Notes: generated by a model from the sequence alone, not told the origin. A stretch of 36,571 nt of DNA from Pyrinomonadaceae bacterium (GCA_013811945.1 JACCUI010000198.1:1-36571), one strand, 5' to 3'; positions 7,946 to 15,025 are shown, counted from the first letter of the stretch. Made by a program: numbers and translations.

Positions 7946-8578
7946 ATGAATCGCAAACGAACATTGTTATTTGCCTTAGTTGTTTTCGTATCGTTGACAG
8001 CGAGTGGTTGCAGCTACAACACGCTCACCACCAAGCAACAAAACGTGAAGGGCAAGTGGGCCAACGTTGAAACTCAACTTCAACGGCGTGCCGATCTGAT
8101 TAATAACCTCGTCGAATCTGCGAAACTTGCCGGCGTACAGGAACAGGAAGTCTTCGGTAAGATCGCTGAAGCGCGATCTCGGCTCTTGAACGCCACGAAC
8201 CAAGCGCCCCAGGGCGAGGGCGGCGATAAGTCGCCTGAGCAAAAGCAGGCGGTGATTGACGCGGCTAATAGTTTCGGCGGCACGATTGGTCGGTTGCTGG
8301 TGCTGCAGGAGGCATATCCACAGTTACAGTCCAACCAAAACTTTTTGAAACTGCAGGACGAAGTGGTGGGAACGGAAAACCGGATCGCCACAGCGCGCAA
8401 GGACTACAACGACGGGACGCAGGACTACAACACGACCCGCGCCAAGTTTCCTACTGTGATTTCGGCAAAACTGTTTGGCTTTAAGGAAGAGCCTTACTTC
8501 AAAGCGGAGGAAGGAGCGACGCAGGTGCCCAGGATCGACTCAAATACTTTGCGTCCGAACGCCACCCCGACGAAATAG
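7946..8578 (+). CDS. lemA: LemA family lipoprotein
   Basis: 210-residue protein with a signal peptide ending in a lipobox (LTASGC, Cys22), so a membrane-anchored lipoprotein. The LemA domain follows: YNTLTTKQQNVKGKWANVET, QLQRRADLINNLVESAKLAG, then a long helical hairpin and the FPTVISAKLFGFKEEPYFKAEE end, which is diagnostic. The biochemical role of LemA proteins is not established; they often sit beside TPM/YgcG proteins, as here. CTGGAG about 8 bp upstream supports the ATG at 7946. A strong hairpin terminator follows the stop codon. Confidence 0.92.
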   Translation: MNRKRTLLFALVVFVSLTASGCSYNTLTTKQQNVKGKWANVETQLQRRADLINNLVESAKLAGVQEQEVFGKIAEARSRLLNATNQAPQGEGGDKSPEQKQAVIDAANSFGGTIGRLLVLQEAYPQLQSNQNFLKLQDEVVGTENRIATARKDYNDGTQDYNTTRAKFPTVISAKLFGFKEEPYFKAEEGATQVPRIDSNTLRPNATPTK

Positions 8579-8605
8579 CGCCTGATTGTGGTTGTTGTAG
8601 AAACG

Positions 8606-8635
8606 AAAGGCCGCGTTTCGAGCGCGGCCTTTTGC
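8606..8635 (+). terminator. Rho-independent terminator after lemA
   Basis: A perfect 10-bp stem (AAAGGCCGCG at 8606-8615 and CGCGGCCTTT at 8623-8632) with a 7-nt loop, ending in a short T run. It begins 27 bp after the lemA stop codon. A convergent minus-strand gene ends at 8682, so the hairpin may act in both directions, though the T run favours the plus strand. Confidence 0.85.
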
Positions 8636-8681
8636 ATGCGAGCCTCGTATCGAATTCTAATCGGGTTGAATCTAACGGAGA

Positions 8682-9308
8682 TTAGAGCTTTAGTTCAACA
8701 GGGTTCAGGTTTTCCGACATTACGTCGAAAGTTACTGCACTCGACTGAAGCCATTCTCCGTCCCAGGCGAAACGTCGACGAACTGTCAGTTGATAATGGC
8801 CAGGGCCAAGCGGTTGGTACCAGCCTTCGAGTCGTACCAGGTACGATCCATATTCCCGCCCGGGCAGAAGGCGGCTTTCGGCCCCACTTCCTACCGACGG
8901 CGCGTTTTCCTTCCTGTCTACATTCTGTTGCGCTTCCTTGCTGTAAGGAAGAAGATCTCCGTCTCTGAATAGTTGAGGGCGAACGTCGTAGTAGGGATCT
9001 AAGGCTTGCTGTATCACCAGGGGCTCCGAAAAAGTATGGCTAATAATCAACTGAAAATGAATCCAGTTCCCAAGCTTATAGGGCGGAGGTGTGGCGGTTG
9101 GCTGTTCCTTTGAGATGTCGTGCGGAACGGAAACCAACCGCAAGGTGATGAGTGTCGGATGTCGTAACACCTCGGCCATCCGCTTGTTAGCAGCCAACTG
9201 TTCTTCGCTGGCATGAAGGATGCCATGCTCATCGATTCTGCTCTGAGCGCAAACCGAAACGGCCCAGACTAAAATGGAGACGCACAAACCAAGAGTTCTT
9301 GCGTTCAT
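8682..9308 (-). CDS. Secreted protein of unknown function
   Basis: 208-residue protein with a clear Sec signal peptide (MNARTLGLCVSILVWAVSVC, cleavage near CAQ-SR). The mature part is mostly beta-type with aromatic-rich strands (LGNWIHFQLIISHTF, YGSYLVRLEGWYQPLG, YQLTVRRRFAWDGEWL), which suggests an immunoglobulin-like or beta-sandwich fold. I do not recognise the family. It is 30 bp downstream of another small secreted protein on the same strand, so the two may be co-transcribed. Confidence 0.7.
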   Translation of the reverse strand: MNARTLGLCVSILVWAVSVCAQSRIDEHGILHASEEQLAANKRMAEVLRHPTLITLRLVSVPHDISKEQPTATPPPYKLGNWIHFQLIISHTFSEPLVIQQALDPYYDVRPQLFRDGDLLPYSKEAQQNVDRKENAPSVGSGAESRLLPGREYGSYLVRLEGWYQPLGPGHYQLTVRRRFAWDGEWLQSSAVTFDVMSENLNPVELKL

Positions 9309-9338
9309 AACGACCTCAGCACTGGCAACGTCGAAAAA

Positions 9339-9869
9339 TCAAGGAAGATCTATGGCACTCACCATGTGTTTAGCAAACTCTCTGCTGAGCCGCCTCATCT
9401 CCGACTTCTCGCGCTCGCCTTTTTCCGCCTGACTTAGCGAACGCGCCTCCGGTTCAGAATCCACTTCGGCGTAAGTGCTCACATATACGATTGATTTTCC
9501 TCTTGTGAAGACCACGTTCGACCTTCCGTATCCCCAACCGTAGGCCTCATCGCCGAGACCCTTCAATTCCTCCTTCTGACTCTCGTATTTTATGAACCCT
9601 CGCAAAACTTCCCCCGCCTCCTGAGCAGACTTATATGGAACGATGGAGATTTTGACGGCTCTGTTTGGAAAGGACCAAACTTGGATACGCACGTTGGCGC
9701 TGTGCATCATGGGCGCGACGCGCTTATGCTTCCAGCCGGGCATCTTAGTCGCAACAAGGTGACGAAACTTGTCGTCAAGAGTGTTCAACTCCGACTCATC
9801 CTGAGCGGCGGCACCCTGGCTAAGAAAGAGTCCCGATAGCACCAACACCACGAATATTCGGCTCTTCAT
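9339..9869 (-). CDS. Secreted protein of unknown function
   Basis: 176-residue protein with a Sec signal peptide (MKSRIFVVLVLSGLFLSQGA, cleavage after AAAQ). The start at 9869 is fixed by a textbook AGGAGG at 9880-9875, 5 bp upstream; the open frame continues to 10181 but only through DNA of a broken upstream gene. The mature part is charged and alternating (WKHKRVAPMMHSANVRIQVW, VKISIVPYKSAQEAGEVLRG) and ends in an acidic/basic helix. The family is not recognised. It probably forms a two-gene unit with the secreted-protein gene 30 bp downstream. Confidence 0.75.
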   Translation of the reverse strand: MKSRIFVVLVLSGLFLSQGAAAQDESELNTLDDKFRHLVATKMPGWKHKRVAPMMHSANVRIQVWSFPNRAVKISIVPYKSAQEAGEVLRGFIKYESQKEELKGLGDEAYGWGYGRSNVVFTRGKSIVYVSTYAEVDSEPEARSLSQAEKGEREKSEMRRLSREFAKHMVSAIDLP

Positions 9870-9898
9870 TACATCCTCCTTATGCGACATACCTGACG

Positions 9899-10315
9899 CT
9901 ATGAGAATTGTCGTACATCGCGATACTCCCCACTGAGCTGGAACGCGTCGATGATTTGAGCATAGTCTCCGTTCGAATTTAGAACGTTCGTCCACCAATC
10001 CCAACCTGGGTCGTCGGTAGGGTCTCTCTGAAGGTATTTTCTGTAACACCAGTAAACAAATCCCGATTGTAGACGGCGGGATTGAAGCCAGGGCTTCCGG
10101 GCGGACTGGCCATGTCCGGATCAGTTTGGATGAATTCACCTGAGTAGAAGAAGGCGAGACCGGTGTTGATTCTTCGCGCATGAATACAATTTAAGTCAAA
10201 AACGCACTGTGAAATCTGACTTCCAATAGTTCCAGCCGGGAAGATCGGGTGGGTGAGTCGCATCGCCGGCCGGATTACGATCAAGAAAGTCAATGTAATG
10301 GTATTTCACAAAGAC
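9899..10315 (-). pseudogene. Frameshifted remnant of a DUF4214-type protein
   Basis: Three consecutive pieces in three different minus-strand frames together read like the end of a DUF4214 protein. From 10315 comes FVKYHYIDFLDRNPAGD and PGWNYWKSDFT, which ends at a TGA. The second frame then gives CIHARRINTGLAFFYSGEFI. The third frame gives FVYWCYRKYLQRDP, GWDWWTNVLNSNGDYAQIID and AFQLSGEYRDVRQFS, ending at TAG 9901-9899. FVxxxYxxxLxRxP...GxxxW and RxNxxxAFFxSxEF are the repeated DUF4214 signatures known from acidobacterial extracellular proteins. At least two frameshifts and loss of the 5' part make it non-functional. It lies directly upstream of the secreted-protein start at 9869. Confidence 0.65.
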
Positions 10316-10609
10316 GTTAATTTAAGAAGCAAAAAGCAAATGAGGAAGGCGCATGAGAACTCTTCAGCATGAGTGAGTTGTGGTTAGCAGGAGTGAAGGC
10401 TCAGTGAGGAGTGGAATTCTCGTCAAAGAATGCTACTGCTCACCGTCACACAACAACCGCAACGCTACGCCAGAAGTGTGTGAACGTCATCAGGTAGGTA
10501 GGTAATTTTTCGATTTGATCCATCGATTCTGCGAAGGCGTTCTCGCCGGAGAGAATCGAGCAGAATGTTTAGCAGCTAGGTTGATGGCCGTAGCAAGCTG
10601 AGGTGGTAA
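10316..10609. other. Gene-free stretch at the 3' end of the BMC operon
   Basis: About 290 bp between the end of the BMC locus and the DUF4214 remnant. I see no open frame with protein-like composition, no obvious terminator with a T run and no copy of the repeat families found elsewhere in the window. Confidence 0.5.
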
Positions 10610-11068
10610 TCAAAACCCGCGGGAGCTGCACATCGCGCAATGGTCGCAGGGCTTGCCGCCGGGTTCCAGGCTGCAGGTCCTCTCCTTCTCAAAGAAGTCT
10701 ACCAATTCGGATACGGTGGCTTCCTCGACCCCGAATTTCTCCTGACTGGGATGTGCCACTGAGGCGTTGACCCCGGCCAGCCACGGCGAATGGGTCAGGA
10801 GAACGGGTCTGTCGCTCCTGCTGGGACTTGAGGATGTGAACCTGATCTCCGAAGTGGTGGTGTTTGGGGAGCTGGAGCGAACTTTGGATTCAATCTGCGC
10901 GAGCCGTTTTTGTAGTTCACTCAGTTCGGCGCGCATCGCAGCCAGCTCCGCGCTCAAGTCGGAAGGTGAGCTAGGAGCGGCGGTACTCGATTGGTTTCCT
11001 GATCCACCAGATACACGTCTGGCGATTCTTTCCGCAATCAACCGGGCCTGTTCGAGTTCCGTATTCAT
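10610..11068 (-). CDS. BMC-associated Cys-rich protein with N-terminal encapsulation-like helix
   Basis: 152-residue protein, last gene of the BMC operon, 11 bp after the preceding BMC-P gene. Residues 3-19 (TELEQARLIAERIARRV) form an amphipathic helix followed by a Gly/Ser/Ala/Pro linker (20-38), which is the layout of an encapsulation peptide. Residues about 39-65 form a short coiled coil (AELAAMRAELSELQKRLAQI). After another Ser/Thr-rich linker, the C-terminal part has HPSQEKFGVEEATVSELVDF and four cysteines, C132-x8-C141-x2-C144-x2-C147, able in principle to bind an Fe-S cluster or zinc. I do not recognise a named family. A role as lumen cargo or scaffold is inferred. Confidence 0.72.
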   Translation of the reverse strand: MNTELEQARLIAERIARRVSGGSGNQSSTAAPSSPSDLSAELAAMRAELSELQKRLAQIESKVRSSSPNTTTSEIRFTSSSPSRSDRPVLLTHSPWLAGVNASVAHPSQEKFGVEEATVSELVDFFEKERTCSLEPGGKPCDHCAMCSSRGF

Positions 11069-11079
11069 TATTCTTAGCT

Positions 11080-11361
11080 TTACTCGTCTTCCAATAAATC
11101 AATGCGATCGACCACACCAACGATCGCCGAGTCGATGGCGGCACCGCTCTTTCCGGTGGCCGCGGTCGAAGCGCTCCAGCCCTCCTGCACAATCAACACC
11201 GTGTCGCCGACTCCCGCATCAACGGCATTGAGGGCCAGCACTGTGTATGCGGTTTCTTCGCCCTCGGGAGTGATCTGCTGGCAGAGCATCACGCTCGAGT
11301 TCTCGTAGCGATGATTCTTTTGCGTAGCGACGATGTTTCCCAGAACCTTAGCGAGTAGCAT
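11080..11361 (-). CDS. BMC-P vertex protein (EutN/CcmL family), third copy
   Basis: 93 residues from the MLLAKVLGNIVAT start, which fits the family; a longer start at 11376 would add five residues. EutN/CcmL proteins form pentamers that cap the vertices of microcompartment shells. Family signs are the N-terminal M-x-L-A-[KR]-V-x-G-x-[IV]-V-[AS]-T, the central NAVDAGVGDTVLIVQEG and the C-terminal AIDSAIVGVVDRID. It is the third of three BMC-P genes read from the promoter side, each clearly different in sequence. Confidence 0.93.
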   Translation of the reverse strand: MLLAKVLGNIVATQKNHRYENSSVMLCQQITPEGEETAYTVLALNAVDAGVGDTVLIVQEGWSASTAATGKSGAAIDSAIVGVVDRIDLLEDE

Positions 11362-11394
11362 AGCGAATGCGGGCAAGATGACCGCGTTCCAAAG

Positions 11395-11670
11395 TTAGCC
11401 TTGAGTTACATGCGCGTTCGAATCGACGATACCGATGATTGTGCAATCCGTCGGCGTGTCTTCTCTCTTGAATGGGAAGCTCGCTTCTTTCCCACGACAC
11501 CAGAAAACCAGCTCGCCCACTCCCGCCCCTACCGAGTCCACTGCAACCATTGGCTTCCCCGCCGGTTCCAGATCCTTGTCTAGCGTCTGCACGACGAGGA
11601 GTTTTCGCCCTTCCAGCGATTCGTTTTTAACTGTGGCCACCACGGTGCCGATAACACGTGCAAGCTGCAT
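11395..11670 (-). CDS. BMC-P vertex protein (EutN/CcmL family), second copy
   Basis: 91-residue pentameric shell vertex protein. MQLARVIGTVVATVK at the start, VAVDSVGAGVGELVFWCRG in the middle and TPTDCTIIGIVDS near the end are typical of EutN/CcmL. The loop after the central strand is longer and basic (KEASFPFKRED), unlike its two paralogues, which could change the outer or inner face of the vertex. It sits 9 bp downstream of the coiled-coil gene and 33 bp upstream of the third BMC-P. Confidence 0.94.
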   Translation of the reverse strand: MQLARVIGTVVATVKNESLEGRKLLVVQTLDKDLEPAGKPMVAVDSVGAGVGELVFWCRGKEASFPFKREDTPTDCTIIGIVDSNAHVTQG

Positions 11671-11679
11671 GACGCTCTC

Positions 11680-12024
11680 TCAGGTGCGACCTTCGGAACC
11701 CTCTTTTCCATTGCGGCTAATGTATCTCTCGACAACATCAATGAAAACGTTCACGCGTTCAGCGAGTTCCGCGACAGTGGCGTCGGTTCGGGCTAGTGCT
11801 TGAGCAAGCTCTGCGACATTCGCGTCGGTGCGCTCCTGCGCCTCGGCTAACCTCCCTACCAAGCTTATTATCGTAGTCACTGCACCAGTAAGCGTTTGGT
11901 AGGACTCTCTCATGAATGCTGAATCAACGGCCTGGGCTTCGCGCAGTGCCTGGATATCGACGGCAAATTGCGCCTGGTGTTCTATTATGAACGCGATCTT
12001 GTTTTCGATGTCCTGGTTAGTCAT
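11680..12024 (-). CDS. Coiled-coil protein inside the BMC operon
   Basis: 114-residue, almost wholly helical protein with no signal peptide or membrane span. Residues about 45-105 show regular heptads, with two near-identical units, ERTDANVAELAQAL and ARTDATVAELAERV. The N-terminus (TNQDIENKIAFIIEHQAQFA) is also amphipathic. Similar coiled-coil proteins of unknown role appear in acidobacterial genomes, but here it lies between two BMC-P genes with gaps of 23 and 9 bp, so it is surely co-transcribed with them. It could be a scaffold, a compartment-positioning factor or an unrelated insertion; the sequence does not decide. Confidence 0.72.
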   Translation of the reverse strand: MTNQDIENKIAFIIEHQAQFAVDIQALREAQAVDSAFMRESYQTLTGAVTTIISLVGRLAEAQERTDANVAELAQALARTDATVAELAERVNVFIDVVERYISRNGKEGSEGRT

Positions 12025-12047
12025 TTCCTATCTGCCTAAAAACTATC

Positions 12048-12317
12048 TCAATTGCTCACATCCACTGCGTCAATCACCCCGACGATCGCCGCATCAACGG
12101 GAGTGTCCTTCAAGCCTTGGGCCAAGCGAGCGCTTGAGCCGGCAACTACCAGAACCCGCTCATGAAAACCGGCGCCCACCGTATCGACGGCGACCACGTA
12201 GCCCGTCGTGTCGGTTCCATCTACATTGATGGGACGAACGATGAGCAGCGTCTTGCCGAGTAGCCGTTCATCCTTATGCGGTGAGACGACCGTGCCAAGG
12301 ATGCGCGCGATGATCAT
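12048..12317 (-). CDS. BMC-P vertex protein (EutN/CcmL family), first copy
   Basis: 89-residue pentameric shell vertex protein: [19 protein letters not shown] at the start, [20 protein letters not shown] centrally and [16 protein letters not shown] at the end. Its ATG overlaps the stop codon of the BMC-H gene by 4 bp (12314-12317), indicating translational coupling of the hexamer and pentamer shell proteins. It differs from the other two BMC-P copies at many positions, so these are not recent duplicates. Confidence 0.95.
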   Translation of the reverse strand: MIIARILGTVVSPHKDERLLGKTLLIVRPINVDGTDTTGYVVAVDTVGAGFHERVLVVAGSSARLAQGLKDTPVDAAIVGVIDAVDVSN

Positions 12318-12604
12318 GCCTGGTCGCGATTGCCTATTGGGAGTGCCTCGTCAACGCTGCCGTGCGGGCGCGGGATTACGTGTACGCTCACAAGTTCGCC
12401 AACCCGGCGGGCCGCTGCCGCCCCGGCATCTGTCGCCGCTTTCACAGCCGCTACATCACCGCGCACAATCGCAGTTACAAAGCCGGCACCTATCTTCTCG
12501 TACCCAATCAGCGTGACGTTGGCGGCTTTGACCATCGCGTCAGCTGCTTCAATCATGGCCACCAGCCCTTTGGTTTCGACCATGCCCAGTGCTTCTTGTG
12601 GCAT
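12314..12604 (-). CDS. BMC-H hexameric shell protein (PduA/EutM type)
   Basis: 96-residue single-BMC-domain protein that should form the hexagonal tiles of the shell facets. [20 protein letters not shown] at the start and [20 protein letters not shown] in the middle are diagnostic of the PduA/EutM/CsoS1 family. The pore loop reads G-A-G-F (residues 39-42), where PduA has G-S-G-L, so the pore may be lined by Ala rather than Ser. The C-terminal extension is short. GAGGAG 8 bp upstream supports the start at 12604. It is the only BMC-H gene in the window, and no tandem-domain BMC-T protein was found. Confidence 0.96.
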   Translation of the reverse strand: MPQEALGMVETKGLVAMIEAADAMVKAANVTLIGYEKIGAGFVTAIVRGDVAAVKAATDAGAAAARRVGELVSVHVIPRPHGSVDEALPIGNRDQA

Positions 12605-12624
12605 CTGCTATGCTCCTCTAGTCG

Positions 12625-12720
12625 GGTAAATGGTAAATCGTTAATGGTAAATCGTCTCAACCTTACTACTCATCGCTCCCATTTACCATCGACCATTTAC
12701 TATTCACTCTTCACGATTCA
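12625..12720. repeat. Inverted repeat between aldolase and BMC-H genes
   Basis: The 106-bp gap holds a left arm of tandem words GGTAAATGGTAAATCG and TTAATGGTAAATCG (12625-12654) and a right arm of complementary words (CCATTTACCATCGACC and following, about 12679-12720). It shares the words GGTAAATCG/CGATTTAC with the block at 4250-4316. As RNA it would fold into a long imperfect hairpin in the middle of the operon. The right arm runs into the last codons of the aldolase gene. Confidence 0.65.
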
Positions 12721-13529
12721 CCTCGGCTAACTGCCTGTGATAAAAGTTCGACTAACTCTTCTCTCGTTAGTGCAATCTTCCCGGAACCGTTTTCGGCAGG
12801 CCCACGATAACCTGTCGAGGGCCGATCCCCAGAAGGACATGTGAGCTGCGTTTCATGAAGGTAGCCGCATGCCTGGCAACGGGCTCCTTCGCCCAGATAC
12901 CCCGCTGCTTCCCGCACATTAATTAGTTTTTCGATGGCATCAGTGGGCAAGTTTTTTGAGCCTCCAAGTATCCGCGAAAGGATCGCAATTCGGGCCGTGT
13001 GCTCGAGCGTTTCCAAACGATCGAATGCTTGCCACAAATCCGCACCATAGGCGACGGCGCCGTGGTTAGCCATCAGAAGCGCGTTATGGTGTTTTACGAG
13101 CGGACGCATCGCCTCGGTCAACTCGTCGGTCGAAGGAGTTCCGTAGGACGCCAACGGTACACACCCAAGGGTCAGAATCACTTCGGAGAGTATCGGCTCA
13201 TCGATTGCCAATCCGGCAACAGCGAAAGCCGTCCCGTGTGGCGGATGTGCATGGCAGACCGCCTTGACGTCGCTCCGCTCCCTATAAATCAACAGATGCA
13301 TTGCCAACTCACTGGAGGCTTTCCGATCGGTGAGCGGCTTGCCGTCTGCGTCTGTCAGCGCCAGGGAATCCTCTGTCATGCGCCCTTTGCACGTCATTGT
13401 CGGGGTCGCAACGATGCGGCCGTCGTCCAGGCGCACGCTGATGTTGCCGTCAGAGGAGACGACGTAACTGCGTTCATACATCAGATTGCCGACCCGAACT
13501 ATTTCGCGTCGAGCGCTTCTTTCATCCAA
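12711..13529 (-). CDS. Class II aldolase (fuculose-phosphate aldolase type) with encapsulation-like tail
   Basis: 272-residue zinc-dependent aldolase of the FucA/RhaD/AraD superfamily. These enzymes split sugar 1-phosphates into dihydroxyacetone phosphate and an aldehyde such as lactaldehyde. The substrate loop SSDGNISVRL (25-34), the catalytic acid E74 in SSELAMHL, the zinc ligands H93 and H95 (CHAHPPHGT) and H156 (ANHGAVAYG) are present. The core is followed by a Cys group, C218-x2-C221-x9-C231, a flexible Pro/Gly/Ser linker (232-250) and a final amphipathic helix (residues 251-269, KIALTREELVELLSQAVSR) that looks like an encapsulation peptide. Aldolases of this type are the signature enzyme of planctomycete-type (PVM) fucose/rhamnose microcompartments. 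The exact substrate is not readable. Confidence 0.9.
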   Translation of the reverse strand: MDERSARREIVRVGNLMYERSYVVSSDGNISVRLDDGRIVATPTMTCKGRMTEDSLALTDADGKPLTDRKASSELAMHLLIYRERSDVKAVCHAHPPHGTAFAVAGLAIDEPILSEVILTLGCVPLASYGTPSTDELTEAMRPLVKHHNALLMANHGAVAYGADLWQAFDRLETLEHTARIAILSRILGGSKNLPTDAIEKLINVREAAGYLGEGARCQACGYLHETQLTCPSGDRPSTGYRGPAENGSGKIALTREELVELLSQAVSRGES

Positions 13530-13547
13530 TTAAATTTGCAGGGCCTG

Positions 13548-14255
13548 TTATAGTTCCTGTTCCTTCGGTTCAAAAGCCTCTTCATGGTTATGGCTGCGGC
13601 GCGCATTGGTGACCACGCTAGCCTGCGGGCGCGCCAGAAAATACGATAGTGATTCCAGCGAAGTTGTTAAGTCAACGGTTTTGACTTTCACTCCCAGACG
13701 CGCGCTGAGAGATGCCGGCGCGAAGTTGAGCACCGCTTTCACACCAGCAGCCATCACTTGATTCAAGACTCGCTGCGCTGCTCGAGCCGGCACGGCAATA
13801 ACCGCAACGTCGACTCCCTGCTCTTTAACGATTCGAGCAATCTTCTTGACGTCGTGCACCAGAACCTCGCCGCTGCCCAAACATTGGCCAATCTTTGAGA
13901 CGTCATTATCAAATAGGGCCACCACCGTGAAATTCGATTTTTCGAATCCGTGATAGTTTGCCAGAGCCGTACCCAATCTTCCGGCACCAATGATGGCTAC
14001 CCGATGAGGATTGTCCAGACCAAGAATCCTGGTAATGTTCGCTTGTAACTCCCCAACGAAGTAACCGACGCCACGTACGCCAAACTCACCGAAGTAACCT
14101 AAGTCCTTGCGGATTTGTGCGGAATTGAGATTGAACTGCTCGGCAAGCTCCTGCGATGAAATAGTCTTGATCCCCGCCGCTGAGAGCGTATTCAAACAGC
14201 GCAGGTAAACGCTGAGCCGGTTAGTTGTGAGTTCTGAGATCTTCTCTGACTTCAT
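13548..14255 (-). CDS. rex: Redox-sensing transcriptional repressor Rex
   Basis: 235 residues. The N-terminal winged helix (residues about 8-80; TTNRLSVYLRCLNTL, LNSAQIRKDLGYFGEFGVRG) binds DNA, and the Rossmann domain (VAIIGAGRLGTALANY) binds NADH or NAD+. Rex releases its operator when NADH is high and usually controls fermentative and respiratory genes. Here it is the first gene of the BMC operon, 18 bp upstream of the aldolase, which suggests that the compartment is under redox control. I searched the 146-bp gap to ruvA and the rex-aldolase junction by eye for the TTGTGAAnnnnTTCACAA palindrome and did not find a convincing one. The C-terminus has an acidic, His-containing extension. Confidence 0.95.
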   Translation of the reverse strand: MKSEKISELTTNRLSVYLRCLNTLSAAGIKTISSQELAEQFNLNSAQIRKDLGYFGEFGVRGVGYFVGELQANITRILGLDNPHRVAIIGAGRLGTALANYHGFEKSNFTVVALFDNDVSKIGQCLGSGEVLVHDVKKIARIVKEQGVDVAVIAVPARAAQRVLNQVMAAGVKAVLNFAPASLSARLGVKVKTVDLTTSLESLSYFLARPQASVVTNARRSHNHEEAFEPKEQEL

Positions 14256-14401
14256 TGCGGGCCTGTTGGTGGAAGTATATCCCTAATGCGAGATCAATGG
14301 TAAGGGCATGACTTTCAACGCGCGTTGCTGAATCGCGGAACCATCAACTACAATCGCTTGCGTTTAACGAAACTTGCCCGCATCGGCTCTGTTCTTCGTC
14401 A

Positions 14402-15025
14402 ATGATTGCACATCTCTCCGGCACACTTCTTTCGAAACAGGCGACTTCGGTAATACTTGATGTCGCCGGCGTCGGTTATGAAGTCACGATTCCCATTTCG
14501 ACTTTTTACGAGTTGGAGGAACCGGGCGCCAGTGTCCAGCTGCGCATCTACACGCACGTCCGCGAAGACGCGTTGCAACTCTATGGTTTCAAAACCGCTC
14601 GCGAACGCGAGCTCTTCTTGCGTCTAATCTCGGTCAGCGGGATCGGTCCGAAGCTGGGTATCACTTTGCTTTCGGGCATGAGCGCCGACGAGATGATCGC
14701 TTCAATCCGTACCAACAATCTGGCTCGGCTGACTTTGATTCCCGGGGTTGGGAGAAAGACTGCGGAGCGGTTGGTGGTGGAGCTGCGCGACAAAGTTGCT
14801 TCGCTTTCGTCACCGCAGCTGGAAGAAGAATTAGGCGCTCAGCCCGAAGTGGCAGCTCCACCAACAGAGGATTCGGTACGTTCTGATGCGCTTTCCGCCC
14901 TCTTAAATCTCGGTTATCAACGCAACGCGGCTGAGAAAGCTGTCAACGGCGCGCTCAGCGAAGGTGGCGATGTGTCTGTGGAGTCAATCCTGCGGCAAAG
15001 TCTTCGCAAACTCGCGAAAGGATGA
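14402..15025 (+). CDS. ruvA: Holliday junction branch migration protein RuvA
   Basis: 207 residues, normal length. RuvA binds four-way junctions and loads the RuvB motor. Domain I (OB fold) is MIAHLSGTLLSKQATSVILD through the YTHVREDALQLYGF segment. Domain II has two helix-hairpin-helix motifs (SVSGIGPKLGITLLSG and LIPGVGRKTAERLVVEL). A linker (about 140-155) leads to domain III (SDALSALLNLGYQRNAAEKAV), which contacts RuvB. It is transcribed divergently from rex, 146 bp away. ruvB follows on the same strand, but only after a 383-bp gap that holds a MITE-like element. Confidence 0.96.
   Translation: MIAHLSGTLLSKQATSVILDVAGVGYEVTIPISTFYELEEPGASVQLRIYTHVREDALQLYGFKTARERELFLRLISVSGIGPKLGITLLSGMSADEMIASIRTNNLARLTLIPGVGRKTAERLVVELRDKVASLSSPQLEEELGAQPEVAAPPTEDSVRSDALSALLNLGYQRNAAEKAVNGALSEGGDVSVESILRQSLRKLAKG

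Noticed and set aside
14256..14401. Rex operator upstream of rex
   Set aside because: No TTGTGA...TCACAA palindrome was seen in this gap by eye; weak matches elsewhere were not convincing.
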